Notes: generated by a model from the sequence alone, not told the origin. Positions 22,564 to 34,187 are shown, numbered from the stretch's first letter. The stretch is 64,000 bases of DNA from Alentia gelatinosa (GCA_950022655.1 OX465583.1:69079152-69143151); one strand, 5' to 3'. Translations and numbers: made by a program.

Positions 22564-22962
22564 TAACCCAGCGTTTATATAAGACGACTTAATATGTGGC
22601 GACTGGAGATGGTCAAGCCAATAGTTGTCAGGTGGTGGCAGTGTCCACCACAAAAGTCTTCGACCTCAGAATATACTCAAGTGTTTACACTGATGACTAA
22701 GTTTTCACAGAATCGCTGCCCATCTAGATGACTTATTCAAACTGGCTTGGCATCAGAGCGTCACTGGCGTCAGAGCGTCACTGGCGTCAGAGCGTGTCCA
22801 ATAGTCATCAGGTGGTGCCGAATTGTATAATCTGACGTAATCAGTTACCAGGCACTTGGCATTTACATCAGACAATTTCTATCATTTTACTGCTGAAAGT
22901 CGTCAGGAGGTGCAAAATGTCAGAATCGCCAGGTAGAATCGTCTAGTATAAACGCTGGGTTA
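22564..22962. mobile_element. MITE family A, copy 2 (intron 4)
   Basis: TAACCCAGCGTTTATATAAG to GTATAAACGCTGGGTTA, 399 bp. It includes a small tandem CATCAGAGCGTCACTGG x3 near 22750. It ends 42 bp from exon 4. Confidence 0.85.
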
Positions 22963-23004
22963 GGAAATATAAGTCTACGTATATAGAAGGAAAGTATTAT
23001 TTAC

Positions 23005-23114
23005 CTGTTATACATAAGAATATCTGGTTTCCATAGAAATTTCGGGGGTACTCGTATACTCTTAAGACCGCCATAATCAGATTCATTCCATCGGAGATTG
23101 TAGTCATTCCATAC
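23005..23114 (-). CDS. nAChR exon 4: loop A
   Basis: This 110-bp exon lies between TTCTTTTCTAG and the donor GTAAAT (split AG|GT). It encodes [16 protein letters not shown] followed by WKPDILMYN. The latter is loop A of the agonist site, with its aromatic Tyr; NES in RWNES is a probable glycosylation site matching QWNVS of human alpha7. The size equals CHRNA7 exon 4. The exon ends with AG of a serine codon completed in the next exon. No second copy of this exon was seen, unlike Drosophila Dalpha4, where exon 4 is the duplicated one. A MITE ends 42 bp downstream of its donor. Confidence 0.95.
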
Positions 23115-24063
23115 CTAGAAAAGAACCAAGCGGATGTTTCAACCCATGCGGTCCAGCATGGCGCTTGAAGAGCGAGAGGATGGAATTTGTCAGAAAAGGC
23201 GAAGCTTTTTGTGCCTGAAACTTTGACAGCATGAATCCGCTAGAATGAATTGCATTACTCCATTGTCATTAAATTACATTAATCAGTTAATTCCGTTGTG
23301 GACTGTTTCATTACTTGTCCAAGCCCCAGATTCAATATATGAAACTTAACTTTCTCTACCATTAACTTAGCTATCGATGTAATTAAGATAACGGGTTTGG
23401 AATCTAATTATCAGACATGTACGATGACACATTCGTTATTGGTGATCAGTGTCTAAAAATTAAACAATGTAATAATCAAAATGGAGAAAGGTAGCACATG
23501 TTAGGGCTTGGTATTTAGTATATTCATCATGAGGAGGATGATGGAACATCGTGTATTGGACGGATCTAACGTTGAGGATTTAAAAATATCATTGATTGGA
23601 CGGGCGAATGAGACCGGGGAACGATGTTTGTACCACGACGCCGATAATAGGGCTTACTTGTGGAAAACGTCTTGCCAAGACCCACTTTGTCCCTTTTCAT
23701 TAACGAAAACTAATTTGATCTGTTTGATTGTGGTGTGGTTACATTATCGGGTCTATTTTTACTCGGGGCCTAATGCTTGTAGTACGTGTAAGAGGGCGAG
23801 ATGGGAGCAGAAGGAGTGGAGGAGGAGGAGGAGTAGGAGAGGGGGTACTTCTTCTGTACACGGGTAGTGGGTACTATCGGGGTACTATTCAAGGAGAAGG
23901 ATAGGTGGCAAACGAAGCTTTGGACAAAACCCCCACTGGTCTGGAAAACGGGCAGGTCCGCAGTGTGCCCTCCAAGCCCTCTGATTGGCTAATGAGACTT
24001 CAAATATGGCCGTCGTACTAACAGCGCAATGACGTCATCAAGGTGGCCGACGTGGGCAAGGCT

Positions 24064-24641
24064 ACACTCTCCGAACAGAGATTTTGCGCTCTACTTCCTG
24101 TGACCGCTTATATATCTGCCCCAACCTGCCTGTTTGGGCCCAAATCTGGCCCATACGCCAGTATTTAAAATATTCAAAATTCTTAGTACTTTGGAGGGTA
24201 TTTTTGAGTTCTACTTGTAAATAGAGATGCACATATAACTATGGTAAATGACATGCTTTAATTTCTGTTATTTGTTACAAAAATCCAGACATAGTCATAG
24301 GGATTACTTTCTTGGTGGGAGCACCTCATGTGTTGCAGGGTTTTGTTTATCAACATGACCCAAGTGCTCAGTTGAAGGGGCAGTCTACACAACTGTGGAT
24401 TTACAATATACAGTGGTTTGAAGTGCAAAAAGAGGCAGCTGGATTGTCTGTGAAGCTCATTTAACACTACCTATATTCCATAACTCATAATATATGAGCT
24501 GTTTGAGTTTCATAACTTTAAACAGTTGCCTTGTTTTGAATCCAAAAAGTTGGCTGGTTCCCCCTGTCCATAGTGGATACCCTGCGAACCAGCATTGGGT
24601 TGGGGCAGAGATTAAGCCAGCAAAAGATCTGGGAGGAGAGT
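24064..24641. mobile_element. Mutator-like (MULE-type) non-autonomous element, copy 1
   Basis: The 578-bp element ACACTCTCC...GGAGAGT is flanked by an exact 9-bp duplication GGCAAGGCT (24055-24063 and 24642-24650). A 9-bp duplication is typical of Mutator-like transposons. An inverted copy lies at 42114-42873. No transposase. Confidence 0.75.
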
Positions 24642-25384
24642 GGCAAGGCTGGTGGGAGTAAGGCTACTGTCTCTCTCTGTCCATTGATTACGAGTGATCC
24701 TGTCAATTTAAGCGGCCGCGGGAAATCCCTTAAAGGGAAGCCTGTTGTTTTAAGACCCGATCAAGGTGGGTTGGTGCTGTGCAGTGCTAGAGTGAAGCGG
24801 AGCAGACTGAGCCCTCCAATCCCAAAGCGTTAAAGCGTTTGTCCTGAGATTCCAGGCAAAAGGAAACCGTGAAATGCCAAGTATTTAACCCAAATCCAAT
24901 ACCGAGAGTTTGAGAGTAACACAATGTGCTATGAACAGCAGTTATCACAGAGTATACGTATACTGATACAATGATCTGTGTATATATGCATTGAGGTCCA
25001 CTAATGTGGCTTTTCCATCTGCCGATTATAATCATCGATAATTGCATTTCACACCGCCGACCGATTATACGACACATTATGTGCAATAATTGTCAGGTGG
25101 AAACAAAAACTGTCAATGATTTTAGGGTAGCCTTTATCAGAAACAAGTAGAAATAAGGTATTTGGGGGACAGCGTGAGGGAGAAAGGCACCCTCCTAGCA
25201 GAGATCCTGCTGGGAGAGTGGGAGAGGGTTTGTGCTTTTATCCTTGCAACTGCAAATAAGCAGCGAAAGTTCAAAGTCCCTTACAGCCGGGCGTTACCAG
25301 TCCCATATTTTATTAGGACAGGGAACCAGTCTACAGGTGGGGCCGCAGGGGGTGGACTGTAAAAGTAGAATTCACACATAAATG

Positions 25385-25680
25385 TGCATATACCTCACAG
25401 GGTTCAAAGTCTCATCAGATTCTGTTCGTTGGAAAACGGAATTTACAAAGTGGGATTCATGTACCTCACAGGGTTCAAAATCTCATCAGATTCTGTTCCT
25501 TGTTAAGTGGAATTCACATGGTGAGATTCATGTACCTTACAGGCTTCAAAATCTCTTGAGACTCTGTTCCTTATAAAGTGGAATTCACATGGTGGGATTC
25601 ATGTACCTCACAGCGTTCAAAATCTTTTGAGACTCTGTTCCTTGTTAAGTCGAATTCACAGGGTTCGAAATCTCATTATG
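25385..25680. repeat. Tandem of about 85-90 bp, inverted relative to the 82-bp array
   Basis: Units carry AAGTGGAATTCACATGGTGG and TCATGTACCTCACAGGGTTC, the complement of motifs in the array at 25891. About three and a half diverged copies. Confidence 0.75.
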
Positions 25681-25890
25681 TTCCTTTTTAGGGGTAAATG
25701 TCAGAAACAATTGCACTGGAAAAACATGTCTCATGGAAATGGAACCCTACAATTTTGACTAAGAGATTGTGTACATAAATCTCAGCAGGATAGGTTTCAG
25801 CAAACAACCTGTGAGGTACAGAATCTCAGCAGGATTGGTTTCAGACAAACAACCTGTGAGGTACATGAATCCAACCGTGTGAATCCCACT

Positions 25891-26792
25891 TTACAGGGTA
25901 CAGAATCTCAGCAGGACTTGTCTCAGACAAACACCCTGTGAGGTACATGAATCCCACCGTGTGAATCCCACTTTACAGGGTACAGAATCTCAGCAGGACT
26001 TGTCTCAGACAAACACCCTGCGAGGTACATGAATCCCACCGTGTGAATCCCACTTTACAGGGTACAGAATCTCAGCAGGGCTTGTCTCAGACAAACACCC
26101 TGTGAGGTACATGAATCCCACCGTGTGAATCCCACTTTACAGGGTACAGAATCTCAGCAGGGCTTGTCTCAGACAAACACCCTGTGAGGTACATGAATCC
26201 CACCGTGTGAATCCCACTTTACAGGGTACAGAATCTCAGCAGGGCTTGTCTCAGACAAACACCCTGTGAGGTACATGAATCCCACCGTGTGAATCCCACT
26301 TTACAGGGTACAGAATCTCAGCAGGGCTTGTCTCAGACAAACACCCTGTGAGGTACATGAATCCCACCGTGTGAATCCCACTTTACAGGGTACAGAATCT
26401 CAGCAGGGCTTGTCTCAGACAAACACCCTGTGAGGTACATGAATCCAACCGTGTGAATCCCACTTTACAGGGTACAGAATCTCAGCAGGGCTTGTCTCAG
26501 ACAAACACCCTGTGAGGTACATGAATCCCACCGTGTGAATCCCACTTTACAGGGTACAGAATCTCAGCAGGGCTTGTCTCAGACAAACACCCTGTGAGGT
26601 ACATGAATCCCACCGTGTGAATCCCACTTTACAGGGTACAGAATCTCAGCAGGGCTTGTCTCAGACAAACACCCTGTGAGGTACATGAATCCCACCGTGT
26701 GAATCCCACTTTACAGGGTACAGAATCTCAGCAGGGCTTGTCTCAGACAAACACCCTGTGAGGTACATGAATCCCACCGTGTGAATCCCACT
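25891..26792. repeat. 82-bp minisatellite, 11 units, nearly identical
   Basis: Unit starts (TTACAGGGTACAGAATCTCA) fall at 25891 and every 82 bp up to 26711, with no indels. Units differ by one or two bases. Two diverged units precede it (about 25780-25890). 82 is not a multiple of three, so it is not coding. Confidence 0.97.
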
Positions 26793-27090
26793 TTATAACG
26801 AGCCTGGACGGTGCCTGAGAGCGGCCACCGTGGGTGATTCTGACAGGTGTGCCGGGTCTGCTGCTGATAGACTCCCTGGAACAGGCTCATCAGGCCTTCT
26901 TTAGCGCTAACCGGGCCAGTGGCACCAATCACTCCTTTAAGATGGGTTTCTTATTAAAGACCCACACTTCTCTAACCCCATCCGACCCCGCCCGGCCCCA
27001 GCCCCGCCCCGCTCCCATCACGTCAAGACCCCATCAACTGCGTGGTGCCCTGCTGTGCTGGAAAGCTGCTCTCAATCAGCGGAGAGGGCA

Positions 27091-27548
27091 GAGCTGCTCG
27101 GAGTTGCTCGGAGCTGCTCGGAGCTATTCGGAGCTGCTCGGAGCCGCTCATAGCTGCTGCTCATAGCTGGTGCTCGGAGCTGCTCATAGCTGGTGCTCGG
27201 AGTTGCTCGGAGCTGCTCGGAGTTGCTAGGAGCTGCTCGGAGCTGTTGCTCGGCGCTGTTGGGAGTTGCTTGGAGCTTTTCGGAGTTGCTCAGAACTACT
27301 CCGAGCTGCTCAGAACTGCTCCGAGCTGCTCAGAACTGCTCAGAACTGCTCAGAACTGCACCGAGTAGCTCCGAGCAACTTCGAGTAGCTCCAAGGAGCT
27401 CCGAGCAGCTCCGATTAGCTGCTCAGTGCTACTCGGTGCTACTCGGAACCGATTGGAACCGCTCGTAGTTGTTCGGAGCATCTCGGAGCAGCTCGGAGCA
27501 GCTCGGAGCAGCTCGGTGCTACTCAGAGCTACTCATAGCTGCTCAGAG
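27091..27548. repeat. Decamer minisatellite AGCTGCTCGG, array 1
   Basis: About 45 tandem decamers of AGCTGCTCGG with frequent single-base variants. Partway through, the orientation drifts to GAGCTGCTCAGAACTGCTCC. It generates Ser/Cys/Leu-rich ORFs (SCSELLGAAR) that should not be annotated. A second array is at 51821. Confidence 0.95.
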
Positions 27549-27837
27549 CGGTGCCCATATGGTACACCATGCACCCTAGCAACAGGTTCCTCCCACCTGC
27601 CCCCCACCACATAACATCATTTATACATATACATACTTCCCGAGTCCACATTCCTGTCTGTTTTTCTGGGCATCTCTCAGCGGATGTTTGCGTACAACGC
27701 ACTATAAAGTAGGCTCTCTTTGAGGGTGCCGTGTTTTCTTCCCCTATCTCATCCCTTTGGCGCTTCATCAGGGGTTATGAGTAGGCACTGGACCTGTGAT
27801 ATGTGATTTTCGTCTAAAATTGTACAGAAATTATCAT

Positions 27838-28112
27838 CCCTTATCCTACCCTTCATATAAGTCTCCATAGACTTAACATGGTGTGACTGTATGCCACGGT
27901 TATGGTAATAAATATTTATATGCCACTGATGACATATGAAGTTAAAATATGTGACAGGGTAGGATAAAATCTAAACATCACTCAATTTCATATAATTGTT
28001 TATATGCCATTCATTGTCTTCCACCACAGATATCACTCAGTTCCGCTATGTGATATCATGCCGCGAAGACAACTCATGCCATATAAACAATCATATGAAA
28101 TATTATGATGTT
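27838..28112. mobile_element. Module-plus-hairpin element, type D7
   Basis: CTTATCCTACCCTTCATATA to GGGTAGGATAAAATCTA, then a hairpin with arms AAACATCACTCAATTTCATA and ATATGAAATATTATGATGTTT. The arm sequence is unlike the other types, and the module is recognisably related. Confidence 0.7.
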
Positions 28113-28200
28113 TCATGATAGTATTGTATGTGTTATCATTATCTGCCTAATACTGAGTTCTCCCTAATATCTCCCCAACCTCCCCCTTCTAATTTGGAGC

Positions 28201-28498
28201 TTTATCTCACCCCTGGAATAAATGTCCATAGGCTTAACATTGGGGGCTCGTTCTCCATGCCCCTACTAGTATTACAGTCATGGTTACTCCATGGTTTATA
28301 TCCTGTATATTGTCCATTCTTTAGGTATGTACAGGGGTGAGATAAATATAGAAAGCAACTCGTTTTGGTCAAAGAAGTCATTCTCCAAATCGTTTGAATG
28401 CTACGCGATATTCACTCGGCTCTCGCCTCGTTGATATGACTTTGCATCAAACTCATGAAGTATGATGACTTTGACCAAAACTTGCTGGTTTCTTCTTT
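28201..28498. mobile_element. Module-plus-hairpin element, type D, copy 2
   Basis: TTTATCTCACCCCTGGAATA, CTTAACATTGGGGGCTCGTT, CAGGGGTGAGATAAATATAG, then a hairpin with arms AACTCGTTTTGGTCAAAG and CTTTGACCAAAACTTGCTGG. The apex is CTCGGCTCTCGCCTCG. Confidence 0.85.
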
Positions 28499-29257
28499 AT
28501 TCTGCCTAACACTGGGTTCTCCCTCCTATCTCCCCCTTCTAGTTTGGAGCTTCACCTGTGTACCTCTGTCTGTATTTACCAGGTGTTGTACCTGGGCTCT
28601 TTATTCATCATGCCCCACCCGACACCACCCTCTGATCCCGTCTCTGGTACCTGTATATGTCGGTGGCACTTTGCACCTGATTTGACCCTGTTCACCTACG
28701 CCGTGCATATTCTATTTGCCTATGTACCTTCCAATTACCCAGTCATTATTCGAGCTATCCAAAAAACCAATAAGCCAACTGTGGTATTGATGTCTGTACC
28801 TTTTCTGAATGACCCAGTATGAGTTCCTCGTCTGTGTTTTCACCTTGTTCTCCACTTTTTTTTCTCTCTCTCTCTGGTCTCTCTCTGATCAACTGGTTTG
28901 TATTTCCGCCCTCTTTTCTCTTTGATGGAAGTCTACTGCCTACCACAATACAAAGTCCCTTGGAGTGTTCATGATACTTGTCAAGGAATAGGTATTCCTC
29001 CCCCTCTGTGTTCCACCTCATGGGCTTTTTCCACTGTACCTCAAAGGTATTCAAAGGTATACAAACAGTATGCCCTGAATGTATTTGAACGTGCGGGCAA
29101 ATACCGTCTACAGGGGGATTCAAACCTGCAGTGTATTGTGTGTGGTTCTATGCCTGAAGTCCATTAAAATGCATCTAGATTCGCCCTGCTTGTCTGCTTA
29201 CATTTCTCAGAAAATCTCCATATCTGTATAAACCTCAGGGACAAATATCTCCATTCT

Positions 29258-29676
29258 AACCTGGCGTTTACACTAGACGACTAAAATCATGGCGACTGTA
29301 GATCGTCAAGCCAATGATCATCAGGTGGGGCTCGATAATGCAATCTTGGCTGAAATAGTCATCGACCCAAGAGTTTTCTCGAGCGTTTGCACTAGACGAC
29401 TTATTTTAGAAATCCACCTCGGCAATGAATCGCCACCTGTCTGGACTGCTAATTCACACTTGATTGAAATAGTCGCCGGCATCAGAGCATGTAGTATAGT
29501 CATCAGGAGACACCAAATTGCATAATCTGACATAATCAGACAGTCTGCAGTTACTACATGCTTGGGTTTTACACTAGACAATTTCTAGCTTTTTACGGCT
29601 GAAAATCATCAGGTGGTGCAAAATGAATGAATTTGCACCAATTTATCGTCTTAGTGTAAACGCCTGGAAAGGGTTA
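29258..29676. mobile_element. MITE family A, copy 3 (intron 3)
   Basis: TAACCTGGCGTTTACACTAG to TTAGTGTAAACGCCTGG. The interior motif GCGTTTGCACTAGACGACTT repeats the end sequence. Confidence 0.85.
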
Positions 29677-30229
29677 ACTTGTTACATATAACGCAATACA
29701 AATAGGATGTTTTGGGAGTGGCTTCAAGGATGCACATTATTGGGAGGTACATGATCTGGTCTCATAATTAAACTTGATCTGCTTGCCTTTTGCTTGCCTT
29801 TATGTAGTATAGATTGGCCTGTCTTTCTGTATTATAGACTAAGGGATTAGCCAAGGATCTAGTGAGGAGTGGGAGGACTATAGCTAATAGGCTAAGAGTT
29901 GAGATGTGTCAGGGAAATTGGGGCTTCAATGTCACATTTCTGTATGGAAGGAATCATCATTGGAAATTGACCGATTGGGAAAGGGTTCATCAAAGAATAG
30001 TCTCGATAATCATACAAAGGCATTGTAGAAGTAGAATAAAAGGGATGAAAGCATTGGTATATCATATGATGATTAATATGAAAAAAGGTTTCTGTGGCAA
30101 CTACAGTGTATTATTTTAATTAAATATTGCTCGTAAAGAGTATATTTACTTGAGGTTTTAAAAAAACCTAAAGAAGACACAAACTTACTTTACACTTCTG
30201 ATTTTATACAACGGAGGCATATATGCTAG

Positions 30230-30513
30230 TTTATCTCACCCCTGATCTTTTTGTCCCATAGGGAACTCATTCTCCATGCTTCTACATGTATTGCCATCCG
30301 TTCTCCATGGTCTATATTCTGTGTGTCATCCATTCTTTTAGTGTGTACAGGGGTGAGATAAATACAGAAAGCAACTCGTTTTGGTCAAAGTTGTTATTCT
30401 CCAACTCGTTTGAATGCTATGTGATATTCGCTCGGCTGTCACCTCGTTCATATCACTCCGCATCAAACTCGTGGAGAACAAGGACTTTGACCAAAACTTG
30501 TTGGTTTCTTCTT
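30230..30513. mobile_element. Module-plus-hairpin element, type D, copy 3
   Basis: Same layout as copy 2. The arms pair over roughly 70 bp: AGAAAGCAACTCGTTTTGGT against ACCAAAACTTGTTGGTTTCT. Confidence 0.85.
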
Positions 30514-31736
30514 TGATATGCTAGTATACCATACAAGTAGATTGGTGTAATGTGGAATGAGAACAAATAGAGATGCCCTACAATAATAGAGAAGATGTAT
30601 ATGCATATCTCGTGGTGTGGAGGTCTAAAGGCAAAGTAAGGTGCCGTTCTAGTTATCAATACAGGGAGTGAGGGGCTTAAACTTGACTTGCACGACCACC
30701 GAGGTATACCGACAAAGGTCAAAATGCACAGAGCTGCATTTTATTTATGTGACATGCGTAATATGGTATGGTGGATTTTGTATTATATCGTAACTAGATG
30801 CACGGTTTAAGAAAAGGGGGTATGATGCAGTAGAGGAACAGGATTCACGGTCATTTATAGGGAGCGTGAGGGGGTTCTTACCATGCATGGTGGAATTTTC
30901 GGGTTCTGCAGTTAGGTCGGGCATGCAATTTAGGCTTTCCTTGAACTGTTTCACTCAGGGTGGCAACAAAATCACTCAGTTATAACGTGAGATAAAGGTT
31001 ACATCCCCTCTCAACCCTCTCCCTGATTAGACGTATAATTAACCACTCAATTATGCAATTTTTTAAACAAAACACTCTTGCTATGTATCTTATTGTTTAA
31101 CGTGGTGTTAAATTTGTACTCGAAAGAATACCCCAATCCACAAAAATATTTAGTCAGTCTAGGCTACCAGGTAGAGAATCAGTTAAAGTATAGTTAGGAA
31201 CACAAATGAAACACTATGTTTTTTGGGTTTTTTTGCAGAAGACTTGAACTCAACCAAAGACTTGAAAGTTTTACACCACCCTGAGAACGTGGAAAGCACT
31301 TCAAGAATTCAGTTCCCTTTACTATGAAATAAAAGTACACGGAGGAAAAAAAATAAGTCGATGTACACTTATTTAAACCAATCGAGGATAAAATAAGTTG
31401 AAGTTTATTTATTTGTTATTTTATGGGTTAGCTAAAATATAAACATTAACCTACAAGGGTGGGGTTGGTATTAAATATCATTTTATTGCCTCCGCCTACG
31501 ATATTAAGCTAGGGACTTTATCCTTAGTTGTATTTCGGTTTTTGAAGGGTCGTTAGATATTGTTAAAGCTGGTTATATCATAGTTATGTCGGGTGTCTGC
31601 GACAGTAAGGTTACAAAAGTTAAACCGTAGGGGTTCTAAATCCGAATTTCCCCTCTTGGCCTCACACATAAAACTACATCCTGCCGTCAACTTGTTTTAT
31701 CCTCATATTTCTTTATCGTTATCTTTTCTGACTTAC

Positions 31737-31781
31737 CAAATTTAACCAGATATTTGTGTTTATGATTTGATTCTTTTCATC
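31737..31781 (-). CDS. nAChR alternative exon 3B (loop D)
   Basis: The second 45-bp copy encodes DEKNQIINTNIWLNL. Its acceptor follows a strong pyrimidine tract (TTTCTCTCTTCTTCACAG) and its donor is GTAAGT. Four of 15 residues differ from exon 3A, two of them in the three positions just before Asn-Ile-Trp, while DEKNQI and NIWLN are unchanged. Intact splice sites, an open frame and conservation of the key Trp indicate a working alternative exon, not a decayed copy. The choice between 3A and 3B would tune agonist affinity or coupling, which is an inference. Confidence 0.92.
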
Positions 31782-31888
31782 CTGTGAAGAAGAGAGAAAG
31801 TTTGTGTTACTATGGAAACGCTACTGAACCACGTGAGGATTATGTGTTCACGAGCTCAGTGACGTCAGCACAACTCCGGTTAACTTAC

Positions 31889-31933
31889 CATATTCAACCA
31901 TATATTAGATGTTAATATTTGGTTCTTTTCATC
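31889..31933 (-). CDS. nAChR alternative exon 3A (loop D)
   Basis: This 45-bp exon encodes DEKNQILTSNIWLNM, 15 codons in phase 0. It is preceded by TTTTTCCCAG and followed by a consensus GTAAGT donor. It covers strands beta1-beta2 and the loop D tryptophan (Trp55 in alpha7 numbering), on the complementary face of the agonist site. It is the first of two tandem copies in transcript order; the intron between them is only 107 bp. The length equals CHRNA7 exon 3. Both copies being 45 bp, reading frame does not enforce mutual exclusion; including both would insert 15 residues. Insect alpha6 genes have exons 3a/3b at the same position. Confidence 0.92.
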
Positions 31934-32090
31934 CTGGGAAAAATAAAAAACAGATATTAGTCAGCTGCAAATGTGAGATGGACAAAAATTAGGCGTCGTT
32001 TTGCTCTTGAGTCTCTGGGGCAGGGGTTGCCTGCCAACAGGATTATGTAAGTGTTAGAATAAATCAAAGTCCAGTCACCCTAGCGGTCAG

Positions 32091-32401
32091 CACCCCTCTC
32101 ATAAGATCTCACACTCTCTAAGTCGTAATCTGTACAAGGTTCTCACTGCGCTCTATGGGAGAATAATTCTTAAGGAGCTAGGCTTAGAGCCTTGAGAACC
32201 CACTGGCACACAGTATTCCCGCTAGCTGGCATCATTGAGATTATAGGAATCTTTGGTTGCATTGATGTATGTCTTTAGCACGGGAGGCAGGCCAGTGGAT
32301 TCTCAAAGCTCTAAGCTTAGTTCACTAAGAATTCTTCTCCATAGAGCGTAGTGAGAGTACAGAATACGACTTAGTGAGTGTGAGATCTTATGAGAGGGGT
32401 G
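32091..32401. mobile_element. Fold-back element family E, copy 2 (intron 2)
   Basis: CACCCCTCTCATAAGATCTC to GAGATCTTATGAGAGGGGTG, with an exact 20-bp terminal match and arms of about 115 bp. It starts about 160 bp before exon 3A in genomic terms. Confidence 0.92.
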
Positions 32402-33218
32402 AGCGGTGAGGACGGTGAGTCGGGGTCACACGTTATACCCTCAGAAAAGTGCCCTTGCCTTGTTATTGTAGGTACAAACAAGGTGTGTGGTCTACATTAT
32501 GGTCCTCCAGATCAGAGGCCTTGTCTACAGGTAGTGTAGTCAAGTGAGGTATTTTCTTATCAACTACTGTTACGTCTACATTACGTATTTTTAATTATTA
32601 CAGTTGCTTTCGTTCTAGGTGTATGGGAATTGAATTAGTAAAATCCATATTTTGCTATCTTAAAAACAAAGGGCAATATTTGATAGCTCTCCTTTGTGGA
32701 AATGAATTACACTTCAACAGATACAAAAGATTGAAGAGTATATATTGTTGATGCAACAACAACCTTAAAAATAATTAACAGGATTACTTCAATCAAATAC
32801 TTGGCCTTGTGGTTCAACAAAATTGATCAAAGTAAAATTGTGTGGCTCAAGGAACTCCGACAGATTGGTGCTATGCAAGGAAGTACTGAGAGCACAAAAA
32901 TGTAACTTAGTATATTTTTTTTCAACCAAAATATCAGATGAAGTACTTTGCAAGTAGCTTGTTGACGTTACACCACCAACGTCCACTCGAGAACTTGCGG
33001 ACATATATATATAAAGTCTGCAGAAAACATGTAGTAAATGTGTTCAGTTAGGGACATGCGGCTGAAAACCAGGTAAATATGACGATAAGTATCAGAAATA
33101 AAGAAACACGTCAAGTCAAAGTCAACACACACTGATGTCACACTCTGTAGAGATGGGGGACTGTGAGTTATGTGACTGGGGTGAAACATGCCATGCCAGC
33201 CCCCTGAGTATGTGACGT

Positions 33219-33640
33219 TATCTCACCCCTGGTACAAGTTTAGCCATAGGAATAACGTTAGAAAAAGATACTCAATGATCACCCCCGTAAAGTGAAAATA
33301 CTACGCCTTGGTTGTGGCGTATTAAATATGAGATGATATTATAGGTGGTTGACCAATCAGCGGCCAGGATTTCAGACAAGACAAGAGATTTAAACGTCCC
33401 TAACAGTGAAAGGGGTGAGATAAATCCAGAACCACACTCAAATCTTAAAACATACAATACTTTACTCATTTGGATGGGCAGTAATCATCACTCGGCTTTG
33501 CCTCGACGACGATTGCAGCCCATCCAAACTCGGGGAGTATTGTGTATTTATACGATTCTCAATGCAGTTCTATAAAAATAGCACGTGACTGTACCACATG
33601 GCTGTACCACGTGACATCACAGGGGGTGGGGTGGGGGTCA
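33219..33640. mobile_element. Module-plus-hairpin element, type C, copy 3 (intron 2)
   Basis: Module TTATCTCACCCCTGGTACAA to AAAGGGGTGAGATAAATCC, then a hairpin with arms AATACTTTACTCATTTGGAT and ATCCAAACTCGGGGAGTATT around CTCGGCTTTGCCTCG. The tail TACCACATGGCTGTACCACG is as in copy 1. Confidence 0.85.
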
Positions 33641-34187
33641 CTCCTGTAAATAATGTTGTGTTAGCCAATCAAAGTCAGTGGTCAAAAACCGGAGGTAGCT
33701 CATTCTGACTGCAGTCAAAGTGGTCAAGGCATTCAACAATGTTACAGTCTTTTAAAGTCCAACAATTGCCATGCAAGGTCATCATTATCAAGTTACATAT
33801 TACTCTAATTTCACTAGTTCGTTACTCTCTATATCGAGGATATGATTATGAATATAATGATCGATCCCTAGTTGGAAACACCATTCTTCCTACTTTGATA
33901 TATGCACTTTACTTCATCTTACTCATTACAATCGATGTATCGTAAGTTCGTGCAACATTCTGTTATGTACACTATGAGAAAAATCCGGATATATGTATAC
34001 ATATATGCTTTTCTACGTTTACATTCGTATAGTTGCAGAAAGATTTCGCACAAACTCAAATGGCAAAACCTCCCCCCCCGCCAATGAAAGATCCAGGATC
34101 ACATTCACAGTGACTTGTGAGAAGTGTGTACGCTGACATGCTACCCCCCTGGAAAGTGTGTGGAGTGGAAGGCAGTAAGAGTTTTAC

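Noticed and set aside
25780..26792. CRISPR-like array appearance of the 82-bp repeats
   Set aside because: Units are contiguous with no variable spacers, and the sequence is eukaryotic; it is a minisatellite.
27042..27614. Ser/Cys/Leu repeat proteins on the plus strand here and at 51750-52610
   Set aside because: They translate the AGCTGCTCGG decamer in all frames; no unique flanking coding sequence.
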